Below, piece by piece: positions 1-27,230 of a stretch of 64,000 bases of DNA; position 1 is the first letter of the stretch, and each line of letters starts with the position of its first letter. Under the pieces are notes generated by a model that saw only the letters and a list, made by a program, of their open reading frames with translations, searched no databases and was not told the DNA's origin. The DNA is from Antennarius striatus (taxonomy: Eukaryota > Chordata > Actinopteri > Lophiiformes > Antennariidae). The translations under genes and the position numbers were made by a program. The stretch is taken from contig NC_090793.1 in assembly GCF_040054535.1 (NCBI RefSeq), positions 19,680,001 through 19,744,000 of the forward strand, written 5' to 3'.

Positions 1-132
1 TCCCTGCTCTTCATCAGGACGGTGTGTGTGAGGCGTCTCGTGTTGTTCCAGCGGCGGTACAGATGTTCTTTACCGTCCAACGTGAACGTCTTTATTCGCC
101 GCAGCGTGAAGGCCTTTTGGCGGGTGGGGGAT

Positions 133-184
<52 letters not shown>

Positions 185-789
185 GATGGAGAACACTCCA
201 GCTCCTCTTTTCCTTCAGATGTATTTGAGGTCTGGATCATTTCTCCATCCATCCTCTCTCACTCAGCTCTAATCCCACATACATGCTCACTTTAGGACTG
301 TCATGTTCTTTCCATAGGCTGGTGGTAAAATAGAGAAGTTGCGCCATCTGCTGGTGAAACTACAGAATAGCTCTGACAATTATATTAGATATTTTCTCTC
401 ATTTTATTAAAAGTACATCCTTTTTGGGGGCGACTATTTAATGAAATCAACAACTTGCTTTATTCGCTTCACAAATCCATCTGTTGAGCAATGCATCATG
501 GGAGAAATACACATTTTATGTTAAAAGTGCTCGGCCGCTGCAGAAATACAAATAAAAATTTAGTTTTCCCCTAAAAACACAAAATCTTTAATTGACGGTC
601 GACATTTCAAAATAAACATAATAAATATATTTTCCATTTCATAATTTGCAAAGCCAAGCTGTTATTTAAATGTGCTTTAACCAGCTTTAGAAGAACACAA
701 ACGATTTAAAACCAGAGCCGACATTAATATAGATTTTAAAGCAGCTCCTACAAAATAAAAGCCTGTGGAGGTTCTCCATCTCTGCAGCT
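1..789. other. 3' flank of kank4
   Basis: This stretch lies downstream of the kank4 stop codon and would hold its 3' UTR. A pure (TG)n tract occupies about 134-182. The rest is AT-rich with no convincing exon; the short open frames here only read through the TG repeat. Confidence 0.5.
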
Positions 790-1541
790 CTACGAGGCTC
801 TGGCTTTAGCGTGGGCCTGCAGGAGAGCGACCGTATCCGTGTGGGAGCCTTGCATGGCGATGGAGAGGGCAGTCCGACCACGCTGGGATGGGTGGTGGTG
901 GGGGGGGGCAAACAGAGTATAGGATCAGAACACAAACCTCACACCCAACCCCATTTAAAACACACATGGTTTAACAGATTGTGCTTGAATGCATCCTCAG
1001 ACAGTTGTGTTTTCATCCCTTAATAGAGACGCTTGGACATTTAATCCAGACTGAATTCATTAGTCAAACTGGTTTTTGTGTCAACAGGAAACAGGCCGGC
1101 TCTTCTTCTCTTAAACGTCATGATAAAAGCAGAACGGAGTAAAAGAGGCGTTCGGCTTCCCTTTTTTCTGCCCCCGCCGGCTCCAGACAGGCAGATCAAG
1201 TCCAGATTAACTAATCTCAGCCCGATGTGTTCATGTCGCTCTGATAAATCCTCCATTCATCCGCCCACGTCGTCCTCGCCGTGTCAGTCAACACGCCGCT
1301 GCTTCAATGCAGCTAAGCTGCTTTTATACCGCGGATGTCAAAAATCAGCACTTCTTGAATGGGATTTTTCAGTAGAAATGTTCAGATTTAATTAAATAAG
1401 CGTTCAAAAATTGAATTAGACGATGCTTTTCACCAATATCAGCTTCCTGTTTGGCCTGTTTCCTGCTTTGTTTGAAGCTGAAGCAGGTTTTTTTTACCTT
1501 TTCCATTTGGGGCCGATGCTAGAACCCAACAATCGACAGCA

Positions 1542-1577
<36 letters not shown>

Positions 1578-4500
1578 CCTGTCACCTTGTCGGTCAGGCT
1601 CAGGTCACACTGGCTCCTCTCCAGCAGCAGCCTGGCGATGTGTGTGTGCCCCCTCTCCGAGGCGAACATCAGGGCCGTGGTCCCCTGGTTGTCTTGGATG
1701 TTGGCGTCGGCGCCGTGGCTCAGCAGCAGCCGGACCATCACGACGCGCCCGTGCCTCACCGCCAGGTGCAGCGCCGTCTGGCCCGTCTGCGGAGAAAGGA
1801 AGTTACCTTTATCTCCACGCCGCGCCTTTAAACCAGAGTTTGTGGCATCAAATCGGAGACGAGACACCCTCGATAATCCCTAATGTGGGCCGCCATGCCC
1901 ACTAAAAGCTCTTTAAAGCTCTGTCAGCCTAATTTCCTAAAATCTTAATTACATCAGGTTATTTTCTCCAAGAGTCTCGGAGGAATTTCTGAAAATGTTT
2001 TCACAAGCCGGGTCCTGATTTTCATCCACAGCAGCAGGAAATCATGTCCTATTGCAGTGGTCCCCAAACTACGGCCCGTGGGCCGGATGCGGCCCTCTTC
2101 CACATTTGGCACGGCCCCCTGAACAATCCCAGAAAAACACCCTAGTTATTATCTTATTTCATAAATGATGTTATTTATTTCACTAATAGTGTTGTTATTG
2201 ATTTCATGACTTTTTTCTGTTAAGATCGCAGAAATGATTATTAATAAGATTTGGTTCTGGAAGACAATAAATGTTTATATTTAGGCATCCCTGTGATCGT
2301 CACAGTTTTTCTGTTACAAAATGACCCTGGCCCCCCATCAGAGGAGGGACAAGTGATGTAAGTTTGGAGACCCGTGCTCCATTGACTACTTGAGAACATC
2401 CTCCATGGAGACCGATCCTCTCATCACCAGAAACCCCGCCCCCCTGCATTGTTTATCCCACCTGATTGGAGCGGATGTGGATGTTCCCCATCTCCATCAG
2501 CCTGCGCACCACCTCCATCCCCCCCGGGCCGTCGGGCACCGTCAGCGAGGCCAGCATCACCACCGTGTAGCCGGCGTTGTTCTGGAGGTTCACGTCGCTC
2601 ACGCCTGGAACACAGAAGCAGAATGAAGATGTATGCACGTCGGCGTTTCATCCAATCGGGGGCTTGGGCGGCGCCGTGATGTCACCGGTGTCCAGCAGCA
2701 GGCTGACGATGCTGTAGTTGCAGTGGGACACGCTGTAATGGAGCACCGTGTTGCCGTTGCCGTCGGCCATGTTCACCAGGAACGCCAGCAGGGAGGGCGT
2801 GGTCGTCTTCACCTCCCTCAGGTAGACGGCGAACTCGATGGCCACCGAGGACTCCTCCGCCGCCACGCGGAACCAGTGCTTGAACAACACGACCAGGGCC
2901 TTCCTCTGGGGAACCGGACAAACAGAAGGACACGATTGATCACTTCTGGTGACGATTGTGATCGGAAGTCGTTTCCTGCATCCGTGTCTGACAGACGGGA
3001 AGTAGGAGCATCTCTGAGGAAGTGTTTCTGACCACCTGATGAGCATAGGTGGAATTACCTGGCTGTGAAATTGTTTTGGTGCTGATCTGATTTAGTTTAT
3101 TTGGGCTTTTTTCCAAAATAAAAAAAAAAAGCTGTAAAAAAAAAAGGTCAAAAAAGGTTTCGTAAAACCAAAACAAGGAGCTGAAAGGTGCTAAATGAGA
3201 AACCACGGAGTTGTCTTCAATGTCACTGTGCAACCCATTCGTTAGAGCTTTTATTATCCACTTTTGATATAAAAACTCACACCTTTAAAATCAAATAATA
3301 CTCCTGTATTGTTTTCATCATTAATTTGTAGCTCCTCCTGCTGGGCGTGAGAGTAATAGCACGCCACTGAGATGGTTATGATGCCAGACTGCTGGCTTTA
3401 GCCTATCCCATCATTAGAGTGGTACCCCCCGCCACCACCATGTTCTGCCCCTCCCAGCTGCTCACCATGTCATCATTGGGGTTGTCCACGTTGTCCATGT
3501 GGTCATTGAGGAACTGACAGGCGGCTGTAAAATCCAAACTCACCTCCTCCCTGGAGGAAGGAGCACACGGAGCCTTCGGTCAGATAATGACATGAAAACG
3601 CCGGCGCCGTTCCAACAGGAAGCATCACAGATGAACCGACGATGCATCCGTTCCGGTCCTCTCACCTGCCCCCGGTGGGGGTGCTTTCAGGGCCCGGGCT
3701 GGCCTCCATCTGTTCTCCTGGGGGCTGTGGTTTCATCCTGCCGGTTTCCTCCTCAGCACCTCCATCTGTCCTCCCAGATCCTCCAGATACCATCCGTCTG
3801 TCTGAGCTGTCTCGCCTCGCCTCTGGGGCTTCATCCACCCCCCCGGGGTCGATGCTGCTGCCCTCATCCTCCTCATGCTGGCCTTCACTTCAAGGAATTA
3901 TGGCAAAAACAAAAAGGGAATTAAAATGACTTGAAACCCAATTCCTGGTTAATGTCAGCGACTCAGTCAACACTGCTCCGCTTTGCAATGAATGGAGAAT
4001 ATGTTGTAGAGAATGCAGTCGTCTTAAAACAGCTGAGTCGTCACTTTTCTCCTCTAAATGACGGCTTTAGAGGGCGGGGCTTTCATTTTTTTGGGCCAAA
4101 TTATGGTGCTTTTCTCAGACCAAACTAGAACAAAATCTTAAACAGTGTGTTGGTTTAAACAGACTATCAGACAAGTCAGACTATCGTCTACCAACCCATC
4201 ATTAACGCCCCCAGTTTGCAGGCCATCTGCCCCCCTCCTGCATCTGTCCGTCCCGGTGATGGATTTAGATTCTACATCGAAGACAAATGGAAAAAACATA
4301 TCAGAGGGTAACTGAACAGAAGCATTGAACTTTCCCAATGGAACACACATCAATAAATTTAGAGTAACAAACTGAACGGCACCTCCGTGCTGAGTCGGTT
4401 CTCCTTCCCTGTTGGTGTGCTGGGTGTAGCAGGAAGTCAGGATGTCGACGAGTGACATCATTTCCTGTTGCAGAGCGTTGACTTTGGGGTCTGGATGTTT

Positions 4501-5847
4501 CCCCTCCTCTCCTGATCGATGCCCCTCGCACAAACATTCCCACTGCTGATCCAGGAGAGTCTTGATCTTGTGGATGTGGTGGACGACCTCCTGGGTGTCC
4601 ACGCCGTCATCCGAAGCTTCCCCAGGTCCCACAGACACCAGTGGACAGCCAACGAGGGCGTCTTGTGGACCTCCTTGTCCGTTTGTGGTGATAACAGTCC
4701 TTCCTGTCATATCTGGACCTGTAGACGATCCGCCGTGTGGTTCCAGAGATCTCACCACCGCCACATCTCCATCCTGGTCTACCATGACTCTTTCCGCACA
4801 AACCCACACACCAGGATTACTGATGAGGTTCTCAATCTTCCTGTCCTTCTTCCTGCTCTCCTCTTGTTGCTCCCTCAGATGCCCCGAGGTCCTCTGGAGC
4901 TCCAGGCCGGTGTCGTGGAGCTTCTGCTCCAGCGCCGCCACCTTCGCCTGCAGGGAGGTCACCGTCAGCAGCTCGTCCAGGTCCGTGCTGGTTCTCCACT
5001 CGTGCGACGGATTAGAGTCCTCGCGACTGAAGTTGTGTTTCCTCGGAAACATGATGTGGCTCTCATGACGGGGCCTCTTGTTGTCCGCCGCTCCATAGTG
5101 CCACGAGGTGCGGGTATCTGCAGTTCCATTCCTCGAAGGGGGCGGGATGTGTGGATTCAGGCCCAGACGGATCTGCTCCCGTTCTTCCTGCAGCGAACAG
5201 ATTTGCGCCCGGAGTTCTGGGATGACCTTTACCTCCGCCTCCAGCTCGGACACACGTTCGACGGCTTCTCTCAGGCGCCTGAACAGCTCTGAACAGTCTT
5301 GGGTCTGAGGGCTATGAGAGGAGTAGAAGACGTCCTCGCAAGAGATGTTCCTACCCCCAAGGTGATCCCTGGAGCTCCGAAGGCTGCCGGGGTCGTCGGT
5401 GGATTCCGATCCCTGTCTCAGCAGAACCGTGAGGGGCAGGCTGGAGGCCCGGAGGAGGTGGGGTCGGATGTGCTCCCCCAGAGGTTGCTCATCAAACTCC
5501 TTGATTCTGGCTTCCATATCCGTGAGCGCCGTAGGAGAAAGTGGAGACCTGTGATCATTAATCCGGGAAGCGTATCCATGGGGATGGGTGTCTGACAGTC
5601 GGGACCGGGGCCCCAGAGCTCCAGTGGACCCCCAGGGGCTTGGACGGTAGCCAAACCCGGACGGGTTGAGGTGTCTGGGCAGAGTGCTTGATCGGGTCCC
5701 CTTGCTTCGGCGATGGATGGGGACTCTTTTGATGGTGTTGCCTTTCTCGATGTCATCGACATACTTCAGGAAGTCCAGGTCGAGTCGAAAGCCGTAGGGG
5801 GTTTCCACCGAGTACGGGGGCTTCCCTTTAACGCCGTACTCCGTCAT
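790..5847 (-). CDS. kank4: KN motif and ankyrin repeat protein 4 (Kank4)
   Basis: Kank proteins link talin in focal adhesions to the cortical microtubule and actin machinery. Coding exons read on the minus strand: 4383-5867 (start Met at 5845-5847), about 3667-3880, 3466-3524, 2686-2905, 2462-2604, 1586-1786 and 790-882 (stop at 790-792). The first exon carries the KN motif near residues 9-40 (PYSVETPYGF, then LDLDFLKYVDDIEKGNTIKR), the talin-binding segment. Two coiled-coil stretches follow (SELEAEVKV region and VAALEQKLHD region). The last four exons encode the five ankyrin repeats, e.g. VNMADGNGNTVLHYSVSH. The C-terminus TDKRGRTALSIAMQ resembles human KANK4 (TDKAGRTALSIAL), and linkage to angptl3 also favours KANK4 over KANK1-3. 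An upstream ATG at 5877 was not used because a CAG acceptor sits at about 5868-5870. Non-coding 5' exons probably lie further upstream. The 3667-3880 exon borders are the least certain. Confidence 0.93.
2055..2376. mobile_element. hAT-type MITE in a kank4 intron
   Basis: The element starts CAGTGGTCCCCAAACTACGG and ends AGTTTGGAGACCCGTG, so its ends are imperfect inverted repeats of the hAT style. It is flanked by a degraded 8-bp duplication (tcctattg / ctccattg). It has no coding capacity. Confidence 0.75.
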
Positions 5848-5899
5848 TTTATGAGGGAGGATATTTCCTGTGAACATTAAAGAAGTCGTTTAGGATCGA

Positions 5900-13740
<7,841 letters not shown>

Positions 13741-13783
13741 GTCGGTGGGAGGAACCAGCATCAGACTATCAATCGGACGAACT

Positions 13784-13817
13784 GGTTAATGATTGACTGA
13801 TTCCAGATGTTATATAA
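13784..13817 (+). promoter_or_regulatory. HNF1-like site plus TATA box of angptl3
   Basis: GGTTAATGATTGAC at 13784-13797 differs by one base from the palindromic HNF1 consensus GTTAATNATTAAC. TATATAA lies at 13811-13817, about 80 bp before the start codon, placing transcription start near 13840. Human ANGPTL3 is known to be a liver gene controlled by HNF1A, so the site fits a conserved hepatic promoter. Confidence 0.75.
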
Positions 13818-13897
13818 CGCCACAGACCCCCGTCCAACGAGTCCGACCCAGTAGAGGCGCCACCAACACACCTCTGGGGCAGCAGCACAGCCACAAC

Positions 13898-16327
13898 ATG
13901 AGGAGGACGATAATCCCCTTCCTGCTCCTTGTTGTCGCCTGCATCCCTGCCCTCTGGGGCAAACGGGACCAGCCCACCCCTGAGCCCGAAACACGCTCCG
14001 GCTTCGCCGGCCTGGACGACGTGCGTCTCCTGGCCAACGGCCTCCTCCAGCTGGGCCACAGCCTGCGAGACTTCGTGCAGAAGACCAAGGGGCAGATAAA
14101 GGATATCTTCCAGAGGCTGAGCAGCTTCGACAGTGGCTTCCTCCAGCTGTCGGAGCTCGCCAGCGAAATCAAAGAGGAAGAAGAGGAGCTGAAGAAGACG
14201 GCGGTATTGCTGAAGGCCAACAGTGAGGAGATCAAGGGGCTGTCCTTCCAGGTCAGCTCCAAGGTGGACAGTATGCTGCAGGAGAAGAGTCATCTGCAGA
14301 GCAAACTGGACGGCCTGGAGGAGAAGCTGAGCAGCCTGTCCAACGGCCTGGCGACGGGCGAACAGGCGGCGGAGATCAACAGCCTCAGGGTGAGTCGGCC
14401 GTCGTTACCAAGGACCTGCTTCCTCTTGTTGGAAAGATGGAAACTCCATGTTTCCATTGTCTCCATCAGGACATGATCCGAGCCCAGGAGCAGAACATCT
14501 CTGAGCTGCTGAAGGCAGTGAAGGAGCAGAGCGACCAGCTCAACCACCAGAGGGTGAAGATCAAGAGTCTGGAGAAGGTGAATGCACTCTAAAAATAAAT
14601 GTCAGGTCAAGTCATGTCTGCTATGTCATCTAAAGCATCTACACACACAAATAAGAGCATCATCTAATCTTCATTTATTCACAATTAACTTTTTTCATGA
14701 ATAAAGGTTCAAGTCAGTGTCTGTAATAATGTTTACTGAGCCAGTCGTTATTTAAAATAGAGTATTAGTCATCATTGTGTTACAACTATGAAAACATTTT
14801 TTTATTTTTTTTTGAGAGTCCCCGCCCCCCCCCCCCCTCCATCCCATCATTATCATACATTCCCTTGTCTGGACACGCCCTACTAAAATGGGAGTGGTCC
14901 TGTTGTTGTGCAGAAGTTGTGGGTCTATTTCCAGACATTGTGTTGCCTAGATGTCTGTGTAGATTCTCAATTATGCAGGTCATGGTTATCCAAAGTCGTT
15001 TAAGTCAATCCACGAGACTATAAGACGGTTTCTTGAAGACGTTTCACCTCTCATCCAAGAGGCTTCTTCAGTTCTAGTGGTTCAGTTCTAGTTCCAATAG
15101 AACTGAAGAAGCCTCTTGGATGAGAGGTGAAACGTCTTCAGTCTTAAAGTCCAGTGGATTGATTATATATATTATATATTCAGTCTGCTTATAGCGTGTT
15201 AAATTATGTCCTCAGCTTACAGCCAGAAGCCTGACCCAACAGACCAACGACAGGATTCCTTGGGTCTTGAACAGCGAGGCGTCAACGCTTCCCCCGTATC
15301 CGACCTCCGGCTCCAGCGTGATGAGTAAGGTGGATGACAAACATGAGGAAACGTTAACCTGACGTCCTGTCCGGCTCATCTTGATCCACGCTGACTTCCT
15401 TGTTCAACAGATCTGCCGTCAGATTGCGGCGAGCTGTTCGACCGAGGTGAACGAGTCAGTGGCGTCTACGCCGTCAGACCCACTGGATCACAGCCCTTCA
15501 TGGTCTTTTGTGACATGAGCACAGGTGCTAACGACAAGTCAAGTTGACTTGACTAGTCTTCAACTTGATGTAAAGGCATTCATGTCCAGTCTAAAGATTT
15601 GGAGTTTGTTGTTTCTGTTTCCAACAGATTGCGGTGCAACAGTCGTTCAGCGACGACAGGATGGTTCGGTGAATTTTGATCAAACTTGGGAGACTTATGA
15701 AAACGGGTTTGGCGATCTTCTAGGTGAGAGACACTCCTTTTTCTTGGACTGTGAGGTTCTTCTTAAATCACACCTGCTCTCCATGACGTTTCGCCCACAG
15801 GGGAGTTTTGGCTCGGTCTCAGGAAGATCCACCTGTTAGCCGCTGGGGGCAACTCCGTCCTCCACATCCAGCTGGAAGACTGGAAGCAAGGCAGACTGGT
15901 CTACGAATACAGATTTTACCTGAGCGGTCCAGAGACAAACTACACCATTCATCTCACACGGGTGTCTGGAGATTTGCCAGACCCTATGAGCAACCACACA
16001 GGCATGATGTTCTCCACTAAGGAGAGGGATCACACCCAACACCCAAACTCCACCTGTTCCTACGAAGACACAGGTAAAGCAGCTGTACTCTTGGGGTCTT
16101 GGTTAATCCTGTTGCGATGGGATTATTTAGAACACCATATCTGTCCTCCTCTAGGTGGGTGGTGGTTTAACGCTTGCGGAGATGCCAACCTCAATGGGAG
16201 GTATGTCCACGTCAGACCAAAGGGACGCCTGGAGCGTAGGAGAGGGATTCAGTGGAGGTCAGGCCAGAAGGCCTCCTTCTCCCAGATCTCCGTCTACCCT
16301 GAAGCTTCGACTGGAACCACCTCCTAA
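13898..16327 (+). CDS. angptl3: Angiopoietin-like protein 3 (Angptl3)
   Basis: This is a secreted inhibitor of lipoprotein and endothelial lipase. Exons: 13898-14389, 14470-14577, 15216-15324, 15411-15524, 15628-15723, 15801-16073, 16155-16327; they sum to 454 aa, against 460 in human. The Met at 13898 starts a signal peptide (IIPFLLLVVACIPALWG). The lipase-binding segment follows (LDDVRLLANGLLQLGH, DFVQKTKGQI), nearly as in human ANGPTL3, which separates it from ANGPTL4. A coiled coil fills the rest of exons 1-2. Exons 4-7 encode the fibrinogen-like domain (DCGELFDRG, GEFWLGLRKI, GGWWFNACGDANLNG, ERRRGIQW). The linker between the two halves shows no RXXR furin site. In human the gene sits inside a DOCK7 intron; no dock7 exon is visible here. 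A possible AATAAA lies at 16987-16992. The longer in-frame upstream Met at 13793 would overlap the TATA box and is rejected. Confidence 0.95.
14990..15165. mobile_element. Foldback (hairpin) repeat in angptl3 intron 2
   Basis: Two arms of about 50 bp are reverse complements: GAAGACGTTTCACCTCTCAT onward at about 15035 and its complement ending near 15142, separated by a short loop around 15080-15100. Outer parts (tccac... / ...gtgga) extend the pairing. Such foldback units are common in teleost introns. No coding capacity. Confidence 0.8.
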
Positions 16328-17047
16328 GATTCTCCTGAGATTATCCTGTGATGTTCTCCCCAGGAAAGCAGTTTGAGTTAAGAAGAGTCTCGACGGCGGT
16401 CTGTCGTCTAGTTGTCAAACACTCTCACGTCCTCTGAAGAGAAAGCCAAAAGAAAAATGTTGCTGCTCAGGCCAGGATGTTTCCTGATGCTTTGGTGAAA
16501 TCTGAAATATATTGAAACGCAGCTGGGATTTGGTACGAATTATATTCTTCACTTCACTCGTATTTTAGAAATCTCAGGTTGAAGAGAAGAAATGAAAACC
16601 TGAAGCCGTTAAGGAGTTTTAATATTGGGTCACGTTGACTTTCTTTTTAACAGTGATTTCCCAAAGCAGGAGGCAACACAACGACGGGTATCTGGAGTTC
16701 AACTCCCCAGGCTGGGACGACTGCTAATTCTCTGTTTTAGTTGCTCATCTTCATATCTAGTAGAACCTTTACATTGTTTTTTTTGTCTTTTTGATAAAAA
16801 CACGATGGTAAGAGTAAAACCAATTTTCATTTAAACTTCTGTAGAGGAGAAATACAATTAAAGTACTTCTTTCTTTCTAATGTCGGATCTCTTATTTTTC
16901 ATGATGGCCTGTACTTTCCTCGCAATCCTGACCTTGGTTGACACCGATCGGTCGATCTTGGTCAACAGAGATTAAGATCAGCCTTGAATAAAGTACACAA
17001 ACTTTGTTTTGACACCAAACTCTCGTAAATGAATGACTTGTGCATGT

Positions 17048-17382
17048 TCGTACTGGTTTGTACACCCTATTATCCCTGTTCGTACTAGTACTACACTCTG
17101 TTATCTATGTTCGTACTGGTACTACACTCTATTATCTCTGTTTGTATTGGTACTACACTCTAATGTCTATGTTCGTACTAGTATTACACTCTACTACTGT
17201 ATATGTTCATACTGCTACTACTCTATTATCTCGGTTCATATCGGTACTACACTCTATTATCTATTTTAATACTGGTACTACACTCTATTATCTTTGTTCA
17301 TACTAGTACTAGACTCTATTATCTATGTACTATTACCACATTCTATCATGTATATGTTCGTACTAGTACTATTACCAGTACT
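17048..17382. repeat. Minisatellite, unit about 31 bp
   Basis: About ten degenerate copies of a unit like TTCGTACTGGTACTACACTC followed by TATTATCTATG. Its translations (TTLYYLCSYWY repeats) are not protein genes. Confidence 0.85.
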
Positions 17383-17508
17383 GATGGGAGCCTCTGACCA
17401 CCACTAGGGGGCGGTGCTGCTCTGCCTCCTGCTCACATCTACCTTCTGACTTGATTGTGTTCCACATCCAATTATAACCATTTGTTTGGTAAACATATCG
17501 TTTACAGA

Positions 17509-17604
<96 letters not shown>

Positions 17605-17622
17605 GTGTGTGTGTGTGTGTGT
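17509..17622. repeat. (TG)n microsatellite
   Basis: Near-perfect TG run of about 57 units with one C interruption near 17600. Confidence 0.95.
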
Positions 17623-18024
17623 AACGTCTCTAATAGCTTCTCTCGCTCTCCTCTCACACACTCTGCTCTGGGAAAAGGTAACCCTCCCGTCTAGAGTTGC
17701 CCCCCACTCATCCCCGATGAGCGATGCCATCCTTCTGTGTGTGTATCATTACACAGATCACAGCTGCCCCCCACCCCAGAACGACCCAAACACACCCACC
17801 CCTCCAGGCCCGGGCCTGCAGCTCTGACAGTGATCTCCCTGCACATGTGTGAAGGAGCGCCTTGGGTTACCCCCTCCGCCTCTGCACAGGGGGGTTATTT
17901 TGGGCCTCAGACTTACCGCCGTAAGCCTGTGAAATCATAGGAGGAGTCAGCATTCTGAGTGCTTCTATGGGGGGGGGTTCCCTCTGAACAACAGGCGGCT
18001 GAGCTCCACTCGCTCCTGCTTTAG

Positions 18025-25260
<7,236 letters not shown>

Positions 25261-25541
25261 GTTGACTGAAATCTGCTGCCTCGTTGGATTATTGGACGCT
25301 ACCAGGAAGCGGGAGCCTCGATTCTGGATTAGCTCTTCATTTCCGGGTAGACCCAACCTTTTTTTTTTTTAAGTGTCTTTTATTTCCCGGCCGGTGCGTG
25401 GGTTTCCTGTTTCCTAAATCCTTCGTGGATTACAGTTTTGTCGTTGTTCGTTCTTTCCACTCATGACCCCTCCCGGGGAGGGGGCTTTTCAGTCGCGTCT
25501 CAAAACATTGACGTCGTTGCGCGCAGGTTTTGGTGCGTAAA

Positions 25542-25721
25542 ATGGACTTTGGTCAGAAATTCCTGGATTGTAATCCTTCTGGTAGGAATGAGGAGGAGGA
25601 TTATGGATTATTGTGTCTGAATATTTCAGAATACCCGGCGCTGAGTGCGCGTAAGGAACGTGCGGCGCTGTTTATCATCGAAACAGAATCTCTTGTGCGT
25701 AATGAGGTGAAGTTGTTCTGA
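25542..25721 (+). other. Unassigned 59-codon open frame in the duplicated block
   Basis: The frame begins MDFGQKFLDCNPSGRNEEED and ends NEVKLF. It is protein-like in composition but matches no family I know. The matching part of copy 2 (near 29065-29240) has in-frame stops, so coding function is unlikely to be shared. It may be a chance frame. Confidence 0.2.
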
Positions 25722-26199
25722 AGCTTCGTTAATCCACTAAATGTTTCCTTTTGGGATCTGATCGTGTCAGTTATCATTTAAACCAGTGTGCCCCTGGAAC
25801 AGAACACCCTCCTCTAGTGAATAAATACAAAAATATACATGAAAAACACATAATAATTATTGTGGAGTATTTTATCAGATCATCATTATATCTGTCTTGT
25901 TTCAACAAAATAATTATCTATTTGTTTTCCCCGACATGGTGTTCAGGTTTGCCAGGTGTTTAAAAAATGACTTAAGAAAGTCAATAATAGTTTAGTTAAA
26001 TTACAATTCTGAATGCTGGAGCATCTCACAGAAAAAGATTTGCTTTAGGATTAAACTGTCATATTTTGATATTACTGTATGAACAACTGTAATAAATTCA
26101 AATTCACAACACAGGTGGAGGAAACATGACTAAAATGTTTATGGAAGCAGGTGAGAACCAGTTCCCCGCTACAACGACCACCTGGGGGGGGGGTCCTTC

Positions 26200-26280
26200 A
26201 ATCAAAATGATTTCCTGCTCGTTTGATGCTTTTATGTTGAGCGACCACCGGACATGAACATGTAACCCAGGTTATTTATA
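26200..26280 (+). repeat. Repeat family R2, partial copy
   Basis: CTGCTCGTTTGATGCTTTTA and GACCACCGGACATGAACA recur at 27998-28050 and, reversed, near 29700 and 33250. Confidence 0.6.
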
Positions 26281-27230
26281 GTAACTAATTTAATTTACAG
26301 ACACTCCCTAAATGCACGCATTTTGTAGACGCTCCCTGAGTGGAGGGGGGGGGCGTTCCCTAGAACCAGGAAGTTAAAAAAAGCCGGGACGGTTTGATTT
26401 GAGAGGTGAATGAAGAGACAATGGACTATTGATATAACACAAACCATCTCTATTGATTGTGATGATTCTGCTGGTGTTGACACCATATTATAATTCTCTG
26501 CACACTCTGGCTGTGCAGGCTGGTTTTTTGAGGAGAACTCTCCCTGGGGACCAAGTGGATGATCCTGAACACCAACCCTGGAAGACTTCACCCTGTCCAG
26601 TAGTTGAGCCGTTCAGGAGGACGATAGGAATAAGTTGATAATAGACTTCAAGGAGGAGCACTTCTTTCCCCCCATCCGTGGTGAATTTGGAACTTTTTTG
26701 TTATTGTTTTTTCTCTACTGAGATCTCAGTATATATATATATTTTTATTTTTATTTATTTTTTTTAATTTATTTATTTATTTATTTTTTTAATTTGTTGG
26801 GCCCAACGACAGATAAAGGACTGCAAATTGGAAGGGTTAAGACATAGTAAGGGTGACAGTTGATTGAAATTTTTTTTTTTTTTTTGCATTTTTCCTGTGT
26901 ACACTCACTGATTTTATTTTGGCAGCATTTTATTTGAGTGTATTGTTTATATATTTGAATTGTCTAGTTGAGGCATCAGAAAGAAGTGACTTTCGCTGAT
27001 AAAACAGAAGAAAGGAAGTGGGGAAAAAAGGGAGGAAACTGAACAAAACCGACAAATTTAAATATATTTTTCTTATTACACTTCCACCCCGGTGTCTGTG
27101 TGTGTTTTTTGTGCGCTGGGAGGACTGTGATTTCATCTGAGCTGTATGTCGTGCATTTATGGTACATTTGACAATAAATTTGACTATGACTATGAAGATA
27201 ACACATGCATGCTGAATTCATATTCAACCT

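Noticed and set aside
4519-5292. 257-codon plus-strand frame over kank4
   Set aside because: It is antisense to the long kank4 coding exon, which has clear KN and coiled-coil content.
13898-16327. Naming the angiopoietin-like gene angptl4
   Set aside because: The lipase-binding helix (LANGLLQLGH...DFVQKTKGQI) is almost that of ANGPTL3, and kank4 rather than kank3 is the neighbour.
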